Source: Gammaproteobacteria bacterium Ga0077536 (lineage in GTDB: Bacteria > Pseudomonadota > Gammaproteobacteria > Ga0077536). From it: 52,433 bases of DNA. The notes under the pieces are model-generated. The model worked only from the letters and a program-made list of their open reading frames with translations. It did no database searches and had not been told where the DNA came from. The stretch covers positions 1 through 52,433 of the forward strand of contig LNEL01000025.1 of the NCBI GenBank assembly GCA_001464935.1, in the 5' to 3' direction. Of the stretch, positions 44,802 through 52,433 are shown piece after piece (position 1 is the stretch's first letter; each line of letters begins with the position of its first letter). The position numbers were made by a program, and so were the translations under genes.

Positions 44802-46010
44802 ATGTTGCGCTGGCCCTTCTGGGTGGTGCTGGTCACGGTGTCCGTGCTCGTGCATGCGCTGATTTCAGCCCGCGTCGGCGAAGACATCCAGGCCGGCATC
44901 GACGCCAGCCGGCGCGCGGCCGAGGCAAGGGCGGATCAGCGCAAGGTGGTCGTCAAGCTCGAACCGGCTGACGCCCAGCCTGAAGAGGAAGACCAACCGC
45001 TGACCGACGAGCCTCTCGACTTCGAAGAGGAGTTCGAACTCGAACCGCCGGAAATCCTGCTCGCGCCCCAGGCCGTCGTGCCGCCGCCGCCGGACGTGCC
45101 GCTCGCGCTGACCGCGCAGGCCGGCGGCGCTGGCGAAGACATGATGCCCATCCAGATCGCGCAGCCCACCGAGGATGCCCAGTCAATCGCAGGTCGCGCC
45201 ACGGTGCCCACCGTCGGCATTCTCGCGCCGGTGACGGCGGGCGGCACGAGCGGCGGCGAAGGCGGCGGCATAGCCGGTTTCGGCGTCGGCATCGGCAACG
45301 CGCTGGGCGGCTCGTCGAACCAGTTCGCCGCGTACATCCAGGGCATGCGCGAAGGGGGCCTCGATGTGCTGTTCGTCGTCGACGCCACCGGCTCGATGGG
45401 TTGGGTGCTCGACGAGGTGAAGGCACGCATCATCGACATTGCCGCCGTCGTGCGCTCGCTGGTGCCGATCGCCCGTTTCGGCGTCGTCGCCTACCGCGAC
45501 AAGGACGACCCCGGTTTCGTCACCCGTTCGCAGCCGCTGACCTACAGCACGATCAAGGTGCAGGGCTTTCTCGGCGGTCTGCGCGCCGAAGGCGGCGGCA
45601 ACATGTTCGAAGCCGTCTACGACGGCATCAAGGTCGGCGTCGAGGATTCCGACTGGCGCAGCGGGGCGCGCAAGATCATCATCCTGATCGGCGATGCGCC
45701 ACCGGACGAGGACCGACTGCCGGCGGTGATCCGCCTCGTCGAGCGCTTCGCCGGCAGTGGCGGGGTGGTGTCGACGCTCGACGTCAGCGACATGTCGAAC
45801 CCGGCGGTGATCGAAGCGCGCGTCGGCCGCAAGGTCAACCATGCGCTCTATCGCACCGAATCGATGTACCAGTTCCGGAACATCGCCGATGCGGGCAATG
45901 GTGACGCGGCGACGCTCGAAGGCGATGTCACGCTGACGCGCCGGCTCGTGACACTGATCATGGGCGACCAGTTCGCGCGCGAAATGCAGGCGCTGCTGGA
46001 ACTCATCTGA
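44802..46010 (+). CDS. Membrane-anchored von Willebrand factor A protein with TonB-like N-terminus
   Basis: A 402-residue protein with one N-terminal membrane helix (about 5-22, FWVVLVTVSVLVHAL, with a His as in the TonB helix). A charged and Pro-rich periplasmic linker follows (Glu-rich 60-85, PPPPDVP near 94-100), then a Gly-rich stretch (about 145-172). The C-terminal half is a vWA domain starting LDVLFVVDATGSMG; Asp194 begins a DxTxS-type MIDAS metal site. The layout of helix, Pro-rich arm and binding domain is that of TonB or TolA with vWA as the end domain. It follows the second ExbD by 6 bases and shares TGATG with the next gene. Confidence 0.82.
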   Translation: MLRWPFWVVLVTVSVLVHALISARVGEDIQAGIDASRRAAEARADQRKVVVKLEPADAQPEEEDQPLTDEPLDFEEEFELEPPEILLAPQAVVPPPPDVPLALTAQAGGAGEDMMPIQIAQPTEDAQSIAGRATVPTVGILAPVTAGGTSGGEGGGIAGFGVGIGNALGGSSNQFAAYIQGMREGGLDVLFVVDATGSMGWVLDEVKARIIDIAAVVRSLVPIARFGVVAYRDKDDPGFVTRSQPLTYSTIKVQGFLGGLRAEGGGNMFEAVYDGIKVGVEDSDWRSGARKIIILIGDAPPDEDRLPAVIRLVERFAGSGGVVSTLDVSDMSNPAVIEARVGRKVNHALYRTESMYQFRNIADAGNGDAATLEGDVTLTRRLVTLIMGDQFAREMQALLELI

Positions 46011-48217
46011 TGTCATCCGTTCGCAAAGTCCTCTCGCGCCCGCTGCTGCTGCTCGTGCTGTGCGCGCTCACGCTGCCGGGGCTCGCCGCCGCGGCCGGCG
46101 ATCCGCTCGCACGCGCCCAGGCCTTGCTGGCCACGCTCGGACCGTCGACACCGACCGACGCGTATGCCCAGACGGCGCGTGACTTCGGCGCCGTCGTCGA
46201 CGAAGTCCGCCAGGCCGGTGCGAGCGACGCCACGCTGATCGCGATGCGCAAGGTGGCGGCCGACATGCGCAAGCGCGCGCAGGACCGGTTGCAGGCCGCC
46301 GAGGCCGCGGCCGGTGACGACGAGGGCGCGCTCGAGAGCCTCTATCGCTCTTCAGTGTGGGAGCACCTCAGTTTTTCGCTGTCGGCATTTCCGTTCTGGG
46401 GTTCGTGGCTCGATCTGACGCTCGCCGAGCGTCCGTCCCAGGCCGCCAACCGTGTGCAGCTGCTGTGGCGCGCGAAGCGCGGCTTCCGCGCCGCGTCGAT
46501 GCAGATCTATCAACCGAGTCTCGTCTATGGTGGCTGGCTCGGCGTGGGTTTCGTCGCGCGCGCTGAAGGGCAGACCTCGCGCGCGCGCCAGATTTTCGAC
46601 AGCCTCAAGCAGGCGCTTTCGTTCGATGCCAATCACCCGGTGCGCAAGGTCGTCGAACAGGAACTCGCGCGCATGGACGGACGCGAACCGGCGCCCACTG
46701 CCGCGCCGGCCGCGCCCGCGACGCCGGCCGCGCGCTACGCCGGGGAGCGCGCGCAGGCCTTTGCGCTGCTCGCCCAGCACCGCAAGACGAAATCCGGCGC
46801 CCGCGACGCCGCGGCGGCCTTGCGCGGAATCATCGACGCCGGCGGCATGGACATGTCGCTGCTGGTGGACATCCTGAAGTACCAGGCCGAGATCGTCAGC
46901 GAGGATCTGCGTGAGTACACCGATCTCGTCGGCGCCGAATTCGCGTTCACGAACCAGCAATGGTTCACCGCGGTGCAGAAGTACCAGGCCTTCTTCGCCC
47001 AGAAGCCGCGCGGACAGGACATGAAGTTCGAACGTTTCCGTTACCGTCACGCCGTGGCCTGTCTGAAGGCCGACCTCACCACGGAGTCCGCCCGACTCGC
47101 CGAGCGGCTGCTGCAGACGCCGAAGCTGGAGCCCGAGTTGCGCAAGGCGGCGACCAAGCTCGCCTACGTGGCGCGCGCGCAGCGCCTGGATTCGAAGTCG
47201 ACGGCGGACGCGCGGCAGGCGCTCTCGGTCGCCGCGCAACGTTTCCTCGCCGCGAGCCCGTCAGACCCCGACGCCGACGGCGCACGCGTGGTGCTCGCGC
47301 AGGCGAGCGGCGACCCGAACACCGCGCTGAAGCTGCTGTCCGGTGTCAGCGCCAAAGGGCAGGCCAATGTCGGCAGCACGCGCTTTCAGGTCATCGCGAA
47401 ACAGTTTTCGAAAGTGGCGAACACGGTGGGCCCCGGCGTCGAATCGCTCGCCCGCCAGGGACTTGACGCGTGGGACGGACTGCCGGCCGAGCAGAAGAAG
47501 GTCCCTGACACCTACGCGTTCTATCTGCAGTTGAAGGCGGTCGGCGATCGCGATCCTGCGGCCGTGCTGAAAGAAATCGAACGCGCCGAACAGAAGCCGG
47601 GGGCCAGCACCACGAGTCGCCGGGCCTACTTCTGGGCGAAACTCCGCTGCTACGATCGGCTCGGCGATCCGGGCCGCGTACGCGACGAAATCAACCGGCT
47701 CGGGGACGCGCCGCTGCCGAGCTGGATGGCCGAGGCGCTCTATCCGTGGGTCAGGAAGCAGGCGGACCTGGCCGTGCAGGTCGCGTTCGCTGCCCAATTG
47801 GCGCCGAAGCTGAAGGCACTGCCGGACATGGAGCGCCGTTTCCGTCTGCTCGAGATCGAAGGGCTGCTGGCGCTCGATCGCGGCGAGGAGGCTTACGCGG
47901 CTGCGCGGCGGCTGATCGCCGACTATCCGAAGGCTGGCGACGGTTACCGGGTGCTGGCGCAGTCGGCGGCAAAGACCAGGCGCCTGATCGAGGCGGACAA
48001 TGCCTGGGCGGTGATCACGAACAAGGTGCCGCCGAGTTTCGACGTCTGGTGGGAAGGCATGCTGAGCCGGATCGAGCTGCGCGCAGGGTCCACGCGCCCC
48101 GCCTCGGCCTGCGAACTCGTGAACAAGGTCGCGCGGCAGCCGAAGGCGCCGACCGCGGATTTCGAGCGCCGCTGGGCCGCGCTGCGCGCCCGGGTGGGGT
48201 GCGCGGGCGAGTCCTGA
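46010..48217 (+). CDS. Large periplasmic helical-repeat (TPR-like) protein
   Basis: A 735-residue protein with a clear signal peptide (about 1-29, LLLLVLCALTLPGLAAAAG) and no later membrane helix. The rest is almost wholly alpha-helical with TPR-like pairs, for example RARQIFDSLKQALSFDANHP near 190-215 and EEAYAAARRLIADYPKAGDGYRVLAQSA near 625-652 (quoted in part: AARRLIADYPKAGDGYRVL). A Pro/Ala linker (APTAAPAAPATPAA) divides it near residue 225. Its ATG overlaps the stop of the vWA gene (TGATG), so both are made together. It is probably the scaffold or substrate that the ExbBD-powered vWA protein acts on. No known enzyme domain is seen. Confidence 0.75.
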   Translation: MSSVRKVLSRPLLLLVLCALTLPGLAAAAGDPLARAQALLATLGPSTPTDAYAQTARDFGAVVDEVRQAGASDATLIAMRKVAADMRKRAQDRLQAAEAAAGDDEGALESLYRSSVWEHLSFSLSAFPFWGSWLDLTLAERPSQAANRVQLLWRAKRGFRAASMQIYQPSLVYGGWLGVGFVARAEGQTSRARQIFDSLKQALSFDANHPVRKVVEQELARMDGREPAPTAAPAAPATPAARYAGERAQAFALLAQHRKTKSGARDAAAALRGIIDAGGMDMSLLVDILKYQAEIVSEDLREYTDLVGAEFAFTNQQWFTAVQKYQAFFAQKPRGQDMKFERFRYRHAVACLKADLTTESARLAERLLQTPKLEPELRKAATKLAYVARAQRLDSKSTADARQALSVAAQRFLAASPSDPDADGARVVLAQASGDPNTALKLLSGVSAKGQANVGSTRFQVIAKQFSKVANTVGPGVESLARQGLDAWDGLPAEQKKVPDTYAFYLQLKAVGDRDPAAVLKEIERAEQKPGASTTSRRAYFWAKLRCYDRLGDPGRVRDEINRLGDAPLPSWMAEALYPWVRKQADLAVQVAFAAQLAPKLKALPDMERRFRLLEIEGLLALDRGEEAYAAARRLIADYPKAGDGYRVLAQSAAKTRRLIEADNAWAVITNKVPPSFDVWWEGMLSRIELRAGSTRPASACELVNKVARQPKAPTADFERRWAALRARVGCAGES

Positions 48218-48321
48218 GACCTGCGCCGCGCGCAGATGACGCTTACAGGGCCTACAGGGCCATGGGGAGCTGGCGGCGCCGTCGCCACAGCTGCCGCAGA
48301 CGAACACGCAAGGGAGAACTT

Positions 48322-49881
48322 ATGCGAGTCATCGACTTCTTCGACAAGGCCGTGCTGGCGCAGCCGGAGCGGGTGGCGTTCATTTCGAAGGAGCGCAGCC
48401 ATACGTATCGCGAGATGGATGCGCTGGCGCTGCGCATCGCGCGCGCGATCGTCCGACAGGGGCTCAGCGAGGCGGGTCGTATTGCGGTGTACGCGCCGAA
48501 CGACGTCACCGCCTTTGCGTGCGTGCTCGCGACGTTCCGCGCGAACGCGACGTGGGTGCCGATCAATGCCCGCAATGCCCTTGATGCGAACATCGACTTC
48601 ATGAACCTGACTGAATGCGAGTGGCTGTTCTATCACAGCAGCTTCAGGGACAACGTGCGCGAAATCCGCGCCCAGGTGCCTACGCTGCGGGCCGTGATCT
48701 GCATCGATGCGCCGGGCGAGAACGCGCCGTCGCTGGACGAATTCATGCCGCAGGGCGACGGCCACGAGATTCCCGATCTGCCGTACGATCCTCATCGCAT
48801 GGCGACGATCCTCGGCACCGGCGGTACCACCGGCCGCTCGAAGGGCATCATGTGGGACAACCTCACGTGGTCGACGCTGATCGCCGAGACCTCGATCACG
48901 ATGCCGTGCGATCGGCCGCCCGTGCATCTGTGCGCGGCGCCGATGACCCACGCCGCCGGCATCCTGACCTTCATGCTGACGCCGCAGTGCCCGACGAACG
49001 TCGTGCTCGACAAGATCGATCCGCTCGAAATCATGGAGACGATTCAGCAGCACCGCGTGACGCACGTGTTCCTGCCGCCGACCGCGCTCTACGCGATGCT
49101 GTCGCACCCGCGCGTGCGCGAGTTCGATTACTCGTCGTTGACGCATTTCCTGATTGCCGCCTCGCCGGTGTCGCCGGACAAGCTCGCAGAAGCCGTCGAG
49201 GTGTTCGGCCCCTGCATGTGCCAGTGCTATGGTCAGGTGGAGACGCCGATGCTGATCACCTATCTGCCACCGGCTGAACTCGCGGCGGCCGCGCGCGAAC
49301 CCGCCCTGCGTCATCGGCTGAAGAGCTGCGGCAAGCCGTGCGCGCTGACGCGCATGGCCATCATGGACGACGACGGCGCGATTCTGCCGCGCGGTGAGCG
49401 TGGGGAGATCGTCGCCCGCGGCGATCTCGTCGCGCCGCTGTACTATCGCAACCCGGAGGGGACCGCCGAGGCGCGGCGTTTCGGCTGGCATCACACCGGC
49501 GACGTCGCGTACTGGGACGACGACGGCTATGTCTACATCGTCGACCGCAAGAAGGACATGATCATCACCGGCGGCTTCAACGTGTTCTCCGCCGAAGTCG
49601 AAGACGCCATCAATGCCCACCCGGGTGTCGAGAACTGCGCGGTGATCGGGACGCCGGATGCGAAATGGGGCGAAATGGTCACCGCCATCGTGGTGCTGCG
49701 GCCGGGTCAGTCGCTCAGTGCAGACACGTTGATCGAGTTCGCGAAAGGCAAGCTCGGCAGCGTCAAGGCACCGAAGAAGATCGAGATCTGGCCCGAACTG
49801 CCGCGCTCGCCGGTCGGCAAAGTGCTGAAGACCGAAATCCGCAAGAAGTTCTGGGCCAACACCGAGCGCGCAGTCAATTGA
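48322..49881 (+). CDS. AMP-forming acyl-CoA synthetase/ligase
   Basis: A 519-residue member of the ANL superfamily. The ATP-binding P-loop reads GTGGTTGRSKG, followed by the A5-like QCYGQVETPM, the A7/A8 region TGDVAYWDDDGYVYIVDRKKDM and ITGGFNVFS, and the catalytic Lys near the end (SPVGKVLK). It activates a carboxylic acid to the acyl-AMP and then the CoA ester. GGGAGA lies 6 bases before ATG 48322. The acid is not predictable; fatty acids, aromatic acids or a beta-keto acid are all possible. Its stop overlaps the next start (TTGA), so the CobW-like gene is coupled to it. Confidence 0.88.
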   Translation: MRVIDFFDKAVLAQPERVAFISKERSHTYREMDALALRIARAIVRQGLSEAGRIAVYAPNDVTAFACVLATFRANATWVPINARNALDANIDFMNLTECEWLFYHSSFRDNVREIRAQVPTLRAVICIDAPGENAPSLDEFMPQGDGHEIPDLPYDPHRMATILGTGGTTGRSKGIMWDNLTWSTLIAETSITMPCDRPPVHLCAAPMTHAAGILTFMLTPQCPTNVVLDKIDPLEIMETIQQHRVTHVFLPPTALYAMLSHPRVREFDYSSLTHFLIAASPVSPDKLAEAVEVFGPCMCQCYGQVETPMLITYLPPAELAAAAREPALRHRLKSCGKPCALTRMAIMDDDGAILPRGERGEIVARGDLVAPLYYRNPEGTAEARRFGWHHTGDVAYWDDDGYVYIVDRKKDMIITGGFNVFSAEVEDAINAHPGVENCAVIGTPDAKWGEMVTAIVVLRPGQSLSADTLIEFAKGKLGSVKAPKKIEIWPELPRSPVGKVLKTEIRKKFWANTERAVN

Positions 49882-50876
49882 GACGGCCCATCCCGGTCAC
49901 GCTGCTGACAGGCTTTCTCGGCAGCGGCAAGACGACGCTGCTGCAGCATCTGCTGGCCGCGCCGGATTTCCACAATGCCGTGGTGATCATCAACGAGTTC
50001 GGTGAAGTCAGCATCGATCACCTGATTGTCGCGAGTCTGTCCGAGAGCATCGTCGAACTGCGCAACGGCTGCCTGTGTTGCACGATACGCGGCGACCTGG
50101 CGCTGACGATTCACGACCTGCTCTATCGCCGGCAGCTCGGCAGCATCCCGACCTTCGATCGCATCGTGATCGAGACCAGCGGCGTCGCCGATCCTGTGCC
50201 CATCGTGCATACGCTGATGGTCACGCCGGCGCTCGCGAAGACCGTGAGCCTCGCCCAGATCGTGACCGTCGTCGATGCGCTGAACGCACCGGCGACGCTG
50301 CCGGGACACGACACCGCGACCGATCAGGTCGCGATGGCCGATGTGCTGGTGCTGTCGAAGGTGGACCTCGCGAGCCCGGCAGAACTCGACGCCGCGCGCC
50401 GGCTCATCAAGCGCATCAACGCGGCCGCCCCGTGCGTCGACGCGATGCAGGGCGACGTGCCGCCGGCACTGTTCGCGGTGGCGGAGACGGTCGATGCCAG
50501 CCGCCGCGCCGGCCTCGTCGCTGCGTGGATAGACCACCACGCCGCCCATGCGCCGGACGCCGGACACGATCACGGCAGCCATTACACCAGCCATGTATGC
50601 CGTCATCCCGAACCGCTCAGCCTCGCCGGCACTACGGTTTTCCTCAATCGGGTCGTTAACGAACTCGGCCCCCGAATCCTGCGCATCAAGGGTATCGCCG
50701 GGTTTCGCGAGAAGGGCGGCCGGCCGGCCATCGTGCAGGCGGTACAGAACAAGTTCTACCCGCTACAGTGGCTCGACGACTGGCCCGATGCCGACCATGG
50801 CAGTCGCCTCGTGTTCATCGGCCGGGATTTCGATGTGGCTGCGATCGAGGAACGATTCCAGGGCCTGTGTGTCTGA
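49878..50876 (+). CDS. COG0523 (CobW/P47K) GTP-dependent metallochaperone
   Basis: A 332-residue G3E GTPase from TTG 49878. Walker A is GFLGSGKT (12-19), the COG0523 metal motif CLCC is at 65-68 (NGCLCCTI), and the guanine-specific motif reads SKVDL (160-164). A His-rich insert (about 219-243, DHHAAH and GHDHGSHYTSH) lies before the C-terminal CobW_C domain. Such proteins deliver zinc, cobalt or other metals using GTP. Coupling to a CoA ligase gene is unusual, as those enzymes use only magnesium. The zinc-dependent carboxylase encoded upstream in the window would be a sensible client; this is inference. Confidence 0.85.
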   Translation: MRRPIPVTLLTGFLGSGKTTLLQHLLAAPDFHNAVVIINEFGEVSIDHLIVASLSESIVELRNGCLCCTIRGDLALTIHDLLYRRQLGSIPTFDRIVIETSGVADPVPIVHTLMVTPALAKTVSLAQIVTVVDALNAPATLPGHDTATDQVAMADVLVLSKVDLASPAELDAARRLIKRINAAAPCVDAMQGDVPPALFAVAETVDASRRAGLVAAWIDHHAAHAPDAGHDHGSHYTSHVCRHPEPLSLAGTTVFLNRVVNELGPRILRIKGIAGFREKGGRPAIVQAVQNKFYPLQWLDDWPDADHGSRLVFIGRDFDVAAIEERFQGLCV

Positions 50877-50941
50877 ACGGCCGGCCGCAACGCGTGACAT
50901 GAGACCGGCATCCGAATTCAATCGAGAGTGGGAACAATCCG

Positions 50942-52318
50942 ATGCATATCCGCAAATACGACTTCAACTACAGCCGTCGCCATTTCATGCAGCAGACTGC
51001 CAAGGGCCTGCTCGGCGCCGGGGTGCTGGGGTCCGTGTGGGAGGCAGTCGCGCAGAACGGCGGCTTCGAAGCGGCCTACCCGGATGAACTGCTGTCGATC
51101 GAGATGTACACCAAGGGCAAGGTGAAGCCCGGCGATGTGATCGACGCGAGCAACGTCGATGTCGTGCAGGATCTCCTCGACCCCGTCCGTTACATGCAGA
51201 TCAAGCAGATGGGGCGCAAGATCGGCATCGTGCAGAGCACGACCGACATGACGCGCCTGTCACCGGTCGACTACATCGAAGCGACGCTGCGCAACCAGGG
51301 GCAGGCCAAACTCGACGAGAAGGGCAACTGCTTCACGCTCGACGGCCAGCCGTGGATTGGCGGCAATCCGTTCCCGAACCCGACGTCCGCGCTCGAAGTC
51401 TTCGTGCCGATCACGCTGTCGTGGGGCCGCCACGACGTGTCGTTCTATGCCGTGAAGGATTACGAAATCGACGCCGAGGGCAAGCAGGGTTACTACTACG
51501 AAATCTGCTGGTGCGAATATGCGCCGGTCGCGCGCGTGACGCTCGATCCGAAACCCTACATGCCCGGCATGGAAAAGAAGCTGCGCTACCAGTCGGTGTT
51601 CTTCACCTACCCGAACGATGCGAAGGGCACGTCCTTCCTGAACATCTGGGATTACGATCAGGCGGTGTTTCCCGAACTGATGGGCTATCTGCCCGCCTTC
51701 AAGCGCGTGCGACGTTTCCCGTCGAGCCAGCGTTTCGAACCGCTGATTCCCGGCACCACGCTGTACCTGTCGGACGCCTGGGCGGCCGGCGATCCCTACC
51801 TGACCTGGGGCAACTACAAGATCATCGGCCGCGGCCCCTTCCTCGCCGGGCTCACGCAGAACTGGAACAGCCAGCACGAGAACTGGGAAGGCACGACGCA
51901 CGGCGGCCCGCAGGGCACGACGTTCTGGGACACCAATGTCGAACTCGTGCCGGAAGTGATCATCGTCGAAGCCGAACCGACGTCCTACCCGCGCGCGCCG
52001 GTCGGCAAGAAGCGCGTGTGGTTCGACGCGCGCACGCTGCTGCCGGTCAACATGGTCACCTACGACCGCCGCGGCGAACCGTTCAAATCCTTCGACGGCG
52101 CCTATTCGCTGTACGAAGACGGCGACAAGAAGGTGATGGACGGCAAATACCCATACTGGTCCTGGTGCAACGTGCACGCGCACGACGTACAGAGCAACCG
52201 CATGACCCGCCTCGAACAGACCCGCACCGTCGGCGGCGGCTACGAAATGAAGGTCAACGACGAAAGCCTGTTCGACAAATACCTGACCGAGGCGGCGATT
52301 CGGCGACTGGGTACTTAG
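50942..52318 (+). CDS. DUF1329 family exported protein (second copy)
   Basis: A 458-residue paralogue of the protein at 23410. It shares the MHI(K/R)KY start, a twin-arginine region YSRRHFMQQ and many segments (AYPDELLSIEMYTKGKVKPG quoted at its first 20 residues, PWIGGNPFP, GYLPAFKRVRRFP, EAAIRRLGT at the end). Similarity runs the full length, so the two are clear duplicates separated by 26 kb. No lipobox is seen. It is encoded 65 bases after the COG0523 GTPase. The role is as for the first copy: envelope handling of hydrophobic compounds, inferred from the usual company of DUF1302 and RND genes. Confidence 0.85.
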   Translation: MHIRKYDFNYSRRHFMQQTAKGLLGAGVLGSVWEAVAQNGGFEAAYPDELLSIEMYTKGKVKPGDVIDASNVDVVQDLLDPVRYMQIKQMGRKIGIVQSTTDMTRLSPVDYIEATLRNQGQAKLDEKGNCFTLDGQPWIGGNPFPNPTSALEVFVPITLSWGRHDVSFYAVKDYEIDAEGKQGYYYEICWCEYAPVARVTLDPKPYMPGMEKKLRYQSVFFTYPNDAKGTSFLNIWDYDQAVFPELMGYLPAFKRVRRFPSSQRFEPLIPGTTLYLSDAWAAGDPYLTWGNYKIIGRGPFLAGLTQNWNSQHENWEGTTHGGPQGTTFWDTNVELVPEVIIVEAEPTSYPRAPVGKKRVWFDARTLLPVNMVTYDRRGEPFKSFDGAYSLYEDGDKKVMDGKYPYWSWCNVHAHDVQSNRMTRLEQTRTVGGGYEMKVNDESLFDKYLTEAAIRRLGT

Positions 52319-52433
52319 TGACGAATAAAAACGGAATCTAAATAGCTGAGCGCAAATATCGATCAGTAGAAATGAACTCGGGCGAAAACCTCGGATCAGA
52401 TCGGTTGCTAAAGCCCACTGAATCCAAGGAGTT

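Overview
The window is GC-rich, densely coded DNA with the gene content of an environmental gammaproteobacterium that respires at low oxygen and breaks down hydrophobic organic compounds. This placement is inferred from gene families (cbb3 oxidase with FixLJ, DUF1302/DUF1329/RND/YCF48 cluster, RpfC-like sensor, VPxPA-CTERM protein). No rRNA, tRNA or CRISPR array was seen.

Layout: (1) 1-3495, two tandem HyuB-type (hydantoinase B/oxoprolinase/ketone carboxylase) genes. The first runs in from the left edge and is broken by internal deletions. (2) 3503-6063, a secreted HExxH protein, a VPxPA-CTERM surface protein and an RpfC-like membrane sensor joined directly to an HPt domain. (3) 6646-20469, an oxygen-response block: universal stress protein, FixL (haem PAS kinase), FixJ, a four-cysteine FNR, a degenerate receiver, then divergent ccoNOQP-orf-GH (minus) and ccoIS (plus), and a TauE-like protein with a Met/His-rich tail. 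A perfect TACGTAA-N6-TTACGTA palindrome precedes fnr, a degraded copy precedes fixL, and an FNR-like box precedes ccoN. These support a FixLJ to FNR to cbb3 circuit. (4) 20655-27540, a sulfide:quinone oxidoreductase, an SCP-x-type thiolase, a DUF1329 protein, a frameshifted flavin halogenase and a decayed cation/proton antiporter. (5) 27899-35411, five tightly packed genes in the order HyuA, zinc-ribbon subunit, HyuA, HyuB, small protein. This is the arrangement of acetophenone carboxylase apcABCDE. A TetR regulator follows on the other strand. (6) 36973-42943, an RND/MMPL transporter, a YCF48-type beta-propeller and a DUF1302 outer-membrane protein, ending in a clear terminator. (7) 43160-48217, a compact operon of an ExbB/TolQ-type channel, two ExbD-like proteins (one with the proton-carrying Asp replaced by Asn), a membrane-anchored von Willebrand A protein built like TonB, and a large periplasmic helical-repeat protein. 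I regard this as the best candidate for an undescribed energised envelope system. (8) 48322-52318, an acyl-CoA ligase, a translationally coupled COG0523 metallochaperone GTPase and a second DUF1329 protein.

A possible shared theme for the catabolic genes is that a ketone is carboxylated by the Apc-like enzyme, the beta-keto acid is activated by the CoA ligase and cleaved by the thiolase, while the DUF1302/DUF1329/RND set handles a hydrophobic substrate at the envelope. That link is inference. All functions come from reading motifs; no database search was run.
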